Origin: Myxococcota bacterium
GTDB taxonomy: Bacteria > Myxococcota_A > UBA796 > JAFGLY01
Assembly: GCA_024276675.1 (NCBI GenBank)
Contig: JAJRWT010000098.1
Coordinates: 21,757 to 85,756, forward strand
Direction: 5' to 3'
Length of the DNA: 64,000 nucleotides
Positions 59,526 to 64,000 of the stretch are shown here, in pieces. The number at the start of each line of letters is the position of its first letter. The first letter of the stretch is position 1. A program made the position numbers and the translations under genes. The notes below the pieces were generated by a model that saw only the letters and a program-made list of their open reading frames with translations, did no database searches and was not told the DNA's origin.

Positions 59526-60980
59526 TCAGTCCTCCAGGGGGATGGCCTCGAAGCGCTGGAGACCGTCTCGCTCGAGAAGCACCAGGATAGGGCTCTGGGA
59601 GTGCGACAATGCCTTCTCCAGGTCATCCACTGTCTGCACCCGGACGCGATTGACTTCCAGGATCACGTCGCCTTTTCTGAGCTTGCCTTCGGCCGGGCTT
59701 TCTTCATCTACTTCGGTGACCACCAGGCCACTGGCGCTTCCGCCCCTCTCCATGCCCAGGCCCCTGGCCACCTGTACCTGGATGCCAAGCCTTGCAAGTG
59801 TCGACAGGTCCGGCTCGCCAGAGCGTCCACCGGATTCCGGCTCCGCCTGGTAGATTCCCCTGCCCAGGAGGCTTTCATCCGGACGTTCTGCCAGGGTGAT
59901 GCTCAGGTTCTTCTTGCGGCCCTTGCGGATGAGCGTGAGACGCCCCTTTTCGCCTGGTTTCTTGTCACCCACGGCACGAATGAGGGTTTCGTTGTCGGGG
60001 ATGGGTTGGCCGTCGAGTTCCGTGATTATGTCACCTGCCTGCAGCCCGGCCTTCTGGGCGGGGGTGTCGGGGTAGACTTCGCGCACCACTGCTCCTTCCC
60101 TGCCCTGTACGCCAAGAGCCGTGGCCAGGTCTTCGTCCAACTCCTGGAGGCCCACGCCGATCCATCCGCGGGCCACCTGGCCCGTTGTCTTGAGTTCATC
60201 CAGGATGGAAGTGACCATGTCGATGGGCACGGCGAAGCCGATACCCTGCCCGTGCTGGATGATGGCCGTGTTGATACCCACCACCTTGCCAGTGATATCG
60301 AACAAGGGACCCCCCGAGTTGCCCGGGTTGATGCTGGCATCGGTCTGGATGAAGTCATCGTATGGACCTGCCCCGATGGATCGGCCCTTTGCGGAGACGA
60401 TCCCCGCGGTGACCGTGTGTGCCAGGCCGAAGGGGTTTCCTATGGCCACGACCCAGTCACCCACCTTGAGATCCCGTGAGACACCCAGCGCGACGAAGGG
60501 AAGATCGTGGTCGGCCTGGATCTTGATGAGGGCCACATCGGTTCGGGAGTCGGTTCCAACCACCCTGGCTTCCAGCTCGGTGTCGTCGGTGAGCTTGACC
60601 TGCACTTCGTCGGCGTCTTCCACCACGTGGTTGTTGGTAAGGACATAGCCGTCAGAGGAGATGATGAAACCCGAGCCCTGACCCTCACGCTCGAACTGCT
60701 TGGGCAGTTCGAATGGAGCGCCGAAGAAGTGCCGCCAGATGTCCTGGTTCATGGCCTGGTTGTTGACCTGGACTTTTTGCTTGACATAGACGTTCACCAC
60801 CGCGGGCTGAAGCGCCTCCACCAGGGGAGCAAAACTTCGGGCGGGATTGAAGTCCGCGGGCAACTCGACCTGGGACGATGGAGGAGCCGGGGACTCTGCA
60901 CGCAGGTTTTCGGCGGCACAGGCCAGCACCGCCCCCACAGCGCCTGCCATCAGGAGAGATGTGATATGGAATTTCTTCAT
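59526..60980 (-). CDS. HtrA/DegP-family periplasmic serine protease, possible lipoprotein
   Basis: The 484-residue protein degrades or refolds misfolded envelope proteins. The catalytic triad is His118 (TNNHVV), Asp148 (RTDVALIK) and Ser222 (PGNSGGP). Two PDZ domains follow at about 290-360 (GWIGVGLQELDEDLA, the GLQAGDIITELDG part) and 395-480 (GSASGLVVTEVDEESPAEGKLRKGDVI). The start ATG at 60980 has AGGAGA upstream; a longer frame lacks a signal. The signal contains VLACAAE, so Cys21 could be lipidated instead of cleaved by signal peptidase I after LRA. It is divergent from the Ig-like lipoprotein gene. Confidence 0.94.
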   Translation of the reverse strand: MKKFHITSLLMAGAVGAVLACAAENLRAESPAPPSSQVELPADFNPARSFAPLVEALQPAVVNVYVKQKVQVNNQAMNQDIWRHFFGAPFELPKQFEREGQGSGFIISSDGYVLTNNHVVEDADEVQVKLTDDTELEARVVGTDSRTDVALIKIQADHDLPFVALGVSRDLKVGDWVVAIGNPFGLAHTVTAGIVSAKGRSIGAGPYDDFIQTDASINPGNSGGPLFDITGKVVGINTAIIQHGQGIGFAVPIDMVTSILDELKTTGQVARGWIGVGLQELDEDLATALGVQGREGAVVREVYPDTPAQKAGLQAGDIITELDGQPIPDNETLIRAVGDKKPGEKGRLTLIRKGRKKNLSITLAERPDESLLGRGIYQAEPESGGRSGEPDLSTLARLGIQVQVARGLGMERGGSASGLVVTEVDEESPAEGKLRKGDVILEVNRVRVQTVDDLEKALSHSQSPILVLLERDGLQRFEAIPLED

Positions 60981-61227
60981 GGCGCTTTCTCCTGTCATGA
61001 TGTTGTTACTTGGATACCTGTTAATCACAAAGCCGGAACCGGGAACCCCCCGCGCTTTCGTTTACATTCCCCAAATACCTGGAGATATGGTAAAAAAGTG
61101 CTGGTGGAGAAGCGTCCGTAGCTCATGGCTTCCATCAGGCCGTTTCCACTCTCCCCAGCCCCCGGAGAAAACAACTCGTTTCCCACGGCGGAAGAACCAC
61201 AACCATCCGCCCCACAGGAGTCCATCC

Positions 61228-63789
61228 ATGAAAAGATCCGCTCTCCCGTTGGTGGGCCTGATCCTGTTTCCCGGCTGCAACAACGAGTACCTGGAGTTGG
61301 AAAACCAGATCCAGGACATCTGGCTGGAGTTCTTCCTGGAGAGAGACACCACCACGGCCGGACAGGCGCTGGGCTACACGGCTGAACTGGTGACCCTGGA
61401 CGGAGAAAGAATCCCTGTTCAACCATCCCTCACCAGCGACATCGAGGCCTTGCTCCCATACGACGAAGCCAGCATCAGCCCCACTCTCGCCGGAACACAC
61501 ACCCTGACCGTGCTGGTGGACTACCAGGATCAGGACTTCCTCTACGCCACCACCCTGGATGTGGAGCCCGGCGATCCCGCCGGCATCGACCTGCAATTGC
61601 AGGACATGGCCATGAACGCGGGCGAAACAATCACCTGGACCGTCTCGCTGTGGGATACCTACGGTAATGCCCTGGATTCCAGCATGGCCACGGTGAGCAC
61701 CGACAGCACGGCGCTGGAACTGGGTGATGGCACGGTGACCGGAACCCAACCCGGTTTCTACTCGCTGTTGGCACAGGCCAGCTCCCAGGACTCCCCCGAG
61801 CCGGTGGTCGTGAGCGACAACGAAGACCTGGTGATCTACGCCAGCTCACCGGCGAGCATCTCACTGGAACTCTCGGATACGGAGTTGGAGGTCAACGAAA
61901 CCACGAGCGCCACGGTCACCGTGCTGGATGCCTACGGCAACGAGTGTGACGACGACTGGTACCTGGAAGTCCAGGCCGATGCCGGTGCCGATCCTTCCAG
62001 CGTTACCATTTCATACAACAACCTGACCTTCTGGCAGGAAGGGATCTTCACGGTGTTGGCAAAGGTCCAGGACCAGGATGGCAATATCCTGTCTGATTCC
62101 GTGGGCCCCCTGCTCATCGACTCCACCGGTCCTCTCCTGGACATCCAGGAACCAACCCGGGGAGACTGGTCCACCAGCACGACGGGTCCCGTGACCGGCA
62201 CGGTCTCCGACCAGTGGTCCGGTGTAGTAGATCTCACGGTCAACGGCCAGGAAGTCCCGATAGCCGGTGACGGCAGCTTCTCCACCACCATCGACCACGA
62301 TTTCGGCGTCACGACAGTGGAAACAGTTGCTATCGACGGCGATTCCAACACCACGTCCGACACCAGGGCCCTCCTGTCCGACTCCTTCCTCTCCTACGGT
62401 TCGGGTCTGGCCAACGGCATCGTTGCCCGGATCAACGAAGATGGCCTGAACACCCTCGAATCCCTGGCCGAAGGGCTCATCTCCGACACCGACCTGGATT
62501 CCCTCATCCCAAATCCAGTCTACGACGAGTACTCCGAAGACTGCATCGACGTCTGGTTCGACGAGTGGTGCTTCACTTGGTACTCCATCGAACTCTACGT
62601 GGAAAACCCCAGCATCGGCGACGTGGTGATGGACCTGGATCCCAGGACCGGCTACATCCACGCCACGTTCACGGTGTACGATACTTCCCTGGACTTCTCG
62701 GCCGACGGAGTCGTGGCCGAAATAGGCGCATCCGGCTCCGGCTGGGTCACAGCCGATTCCATCACCGCCACCATGGACCTGAGCCCCAATGTTTCCGGTG
62801 GGCAGCTCTACTTCACGGTCTCAGGGGTGAGCGTGAGCACATCGGGTTTCGACTTCTACCTGGATAGCTGGATCTACGATGTCCTGGACTTCTTCGGTCT
62901 CGACGACGACGTGGACGATCTGATCAAGGGCTACATGGAAGACGCCATCGTGTCCGCCGTGGAAAGCGAGGTTCCCGCCGCCCTGGAAGACGCCCTCCAG
63001 GGTCTTGAGCTTTCCAGTACCCTTGACCTCATGGAAAACACCTACTCCATCACCGCGCAACCCTACGACATAGAAGTCGACAGCTCCGGCCTCTCCCTCT
63101 CCCTCCAGAGCTGGTTCACGACCGACTCCTGGGAAAGCAGCCATACGGGGCTGGGATCCCTCTACGGAGCCTACAGCGTGCCCAGCTTTGCCTCCACACC
63201 CGGCATGATCCTGTCCATGTCCTTGGATTTCCTCAACCAGGCGCTCTATGCCTTCTGGGGCGGCGGGATCCTGGACATGCAGATGTCCGGCGAAGAAATG
63301 GGCCTGGATGTCTCGGACCTGGAAATGTTCTTCTCCGACATCACGGAGCTGAACATCAGCACCGAGGCATTGCTCCCGCCCGTGGTCCTGCCGGGAACCG
63401 GCTCGTCACTCCTGGATCTTCAGGCAGGTGATCTGCTCATCACCATCTACGGCGGTCCAGCAGAAGAGGGCAACGAGATGCTCCAGGCCTACGTGACCAT
63501 CTTCGGCGGGTTGGACGTGAACATTTCAGGCTCCAGCCTGCTGCCGGTCCTGGGCGACGTGGACGTCGTATTCGACGTGGTCTACCCCGAGGGCAACAGC
63601 GTGGCCGCCACCGACACCGAAGCCTTCCTCCAGGCGATGGTGCCTCTCTTCCTGCCGGTGCTCACCGACGCCCTGGCCGAGATCCCCATCCCGGAGATCA
63701 GCGGATTCACGCTGACCAACATGGATGTGTCCCTGGACGGGGCCGACAACGGCTACCTGGACCTGGCCGGTGATCTACTGGTGGAGTAG
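61228..63789 (+). CDS. Large lipoprotein with Ig-like domains
   Basis: The 853-residue protein begins MKRSALPLVGLILFPGCNN, a lipoprotein signal with Cys17, preceded by AGGAG. Residues about 30-260 hold consecutive beta-sandwich units with ETITWTVSLWDTYGNALDSS and TSATVTVLDAYGNECDDDWYL, each ending in GxY or Asp-Ala-Tyr-Gly-Asn as in bacterial Ig-like and invasin-type domains. Around residue 300, a separate motif (TGPLLDIQEPTRGDWSTS) resembles another Ig-like unit. The remaining 450 residues are beta-rich with alternating hydrophobics, including an acidic stretch. The function is unknown; a cell-surface scaffold is likely. It ends just before strong inverted repeats. Confidence 0.82.
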   Translation: MKRSALPLVGLILFPGCNNEYLELENQIQDIWLEFFLERDTTTAGQALGYTAELVTLDGERIPVQPSLTSDIEALLPYDEASISPTLAGTHTLTVLVDYQDQDFLYATTLDVEPGDPAGIDLQLQDMAMNAGETITWTVSLWDTYGNALDSSMATVSTDSTALELGDGTVTGTQPGFYSLLAQASSQDSPEPVVVSDNEDLVIYASSPASISLELSDTELEVNETTSATVTVLDAYGNECDDDWYLEVQADAGADPSSVTISYNNLTFWQEGIFTVLAKVQDQDGNILSDSVGPLLIDSTGPLLDIQEPTRGDWSTSTTGPVTGTVSDQWSGVVDLTVNGQEVPIAGDGSFSTTIDHDFGVTTVETVAIDGDSNTTSDTRALLSDSFLSYGSGLANGIVARINEDGLNTLESLAEGLISDTDLDSLIPNPVYDEYSEDCIDVWFDEWCFTWYSIELYVENPSIGDVVMDLDPRTGYIHATFTVYDTSLDFSADGVVAEIGASGSGWVTADSITATMDLSPNVSGGQLYFTVSGVSVSTSGFDFYLDSWIYDVLDFFGLDDDVDDLIKGYMEDAIVSAVESEVPAALEDALQGLELSSTLDLMENTYSITAQPYDIEVDSSGLSLSLQSWFTTDSWESSHTGLGSLYGAYSVPSFASTPGMILSMSLDFLNQALYAFWGGGILDMQMSGEEMGLDVSDLEMFFSDITELNISTEALLPPVVLPGTGSSLLDLQAGDLLITIYGGPAEEGNEMLQAYVTIFGGLDVNISGSSLLPVLGDVDVVFDVVYPEGNSVAATDTEAFLQAMVPLFLPVLTDALAEIPIPEISGFTLTNMDVSLDGADNGYLDLAGDLLVE

Positions 63790-63851
63790 CTGCAATCCAG
63801 CCCTGCGGCTTGTTTTCCGAGTTTCGAGGCCGTTCCTGCGACGGGAGCACC

Positions 63852-63885
63852 TTCCGGCTGGGAACTCAGTAGTTCCCAGCCGGAA
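63852..63885. repeat. 15-base perfect hairpin downstream of the Ig-like lipoprotein
   Basis: TTCCGGCTGGGAACT (63852-63866) is the exact complement of AGTTCCCAGCCGGAA (63871-63885) across a CAGT loop. No T run follows, so it is not a standard intrinsic terminator, but it is very stable and could end or protect the lipoprotein transcript. It is separate from the following larger palindrome. Confidence 0.75.
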
Positions 63886-63918
63886 AAGGCGGACCGAGCC
63901 GGGGCGAGTCGCTTTCGA

Positions 63919-63987
63919 GCCAGGTGCGTCCGCGCAACCCGCCGGAATAGCAGCGCTATTTCAAGTGGTTGCGCGGATGTGCCTGGC
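63919..63987. repeat. Palindromic repeat with nested hairpin at window end
   Basis: The arms GCCAGG-TGCG-TCCGCGCAACC (63919-63939) and GGTTGCGCGGA-TGTG-CCTGGC (63967-63987) can pair along 21 positions if G-U pairs are allowed. Eleven of them (TCCGCGCAACC) pair perfectly. Inside lies AATAGC-AGC-GCTATT, a second stem. The G-U pattern suggests RNA-level folding is under selection, or that a repetitive palindromic element has diverged. The window ends 13 bases later, so the right boundary is unknown. Confidence 0.65.
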
Positions 63988-64000
63988 GAAGGAATGGGCC

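Overview
The window is a high-GC chromosomal segment from a Gram-negative, LPS-making bacterium. It most resembles the Myxococcota or deltaproteobacterial lineages. Evidence for this is a lipid A operon, EF-P, many lipoproteins, TonB-like and OmpA proteins, thrombospondin type 3 and MopE-like calcium-binding repeats, a C-terminal sorting tail of the MYXO-CTERM kind, and PilZ-like domains of the type expanded in Myxococcales attached to an Hsp70 and to a J-like protein. No phage, plasmid, insertion sequence with a transposase, rRNA or CRISPR array was seen. Two tRNAs are present, Leu-CAA and Gly-CCC. All identifications come from reading the sequence; no database search was run.

Layout. 1-6 kb: a peroxiredoxin-like tail, a class I amidotransferase-like hydrolase, a membrane protein with a long linker, and an operon of an OmpA-family porin followed by a thrombospondin-3 repeat protein. 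6-9.4 kb: panB and panC (pantothenate synthesis) separated by a MITE-like repeat, then ssb. 9.4-12.7 kb: two small membrane proteins, a tRNA-dihydrouridine synthase and an exported protein. 12.7-16.9 kb: a tightly overlapping operon of an ECF sigma factor with a hydrophobic tail, a single-pass anti-sigma-like protein, an exported caspase-like protease fused to a probable outer-membrane beta-barrel, and a lipoprotein. 16.9-28 kb: a HAD hydrolase, an RNase Z-like hydrolase, a TPR protein with a decayed zincin domain, a multi-pass membrane protein, a phosphopantetheinyl transferase and a large MopE plus beta-helix lipoprotein.

28-35 kb: an Hsp70 whose lid is replaced by an acidic linker and a PilZ-like domain, then fabG and efp on the other strand, then a PilZ-like/DUF4388-like/J-like protein. 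35-38.6 kb: a lipocalin-like protein, a flavoprotein, tRNA-Leu and a pseudo-receiver. 38.6-41.6 kb: nadC-birA-coaX, with a second copy of the MITE-like repeat. 41.7-51.7 kb: a long lipid A operon (ompH-like, lpxD, lpxB, an ArnC-like and ArnT-like pair of glycosyltransferases, msbA, a kdtA-lpxK gene fusion, and an lpxL-like acyltransferase), mostly joined by 4-base start/stop overlaps.

51.9-63.8 kb: two small heat-shock proteins, two TonB-like proteins, a lytic transglycosylase, an M50-like membrane protease, tRNA-Gly, an HtrA protease that may be a lipoprotein, and a large Ig-like lipoprotein. The window ends in two strong inverted repeats.

The strongest candidates for undescribed biology are the sigma/anti-sigma/caspase-barrel operon, the PilZ-linked Hsp70 and J-like pair, the KdtA-LpxK fusion with embedded glycosyltransferases, the two-copy MITE-like element and two probable CTG start codons.
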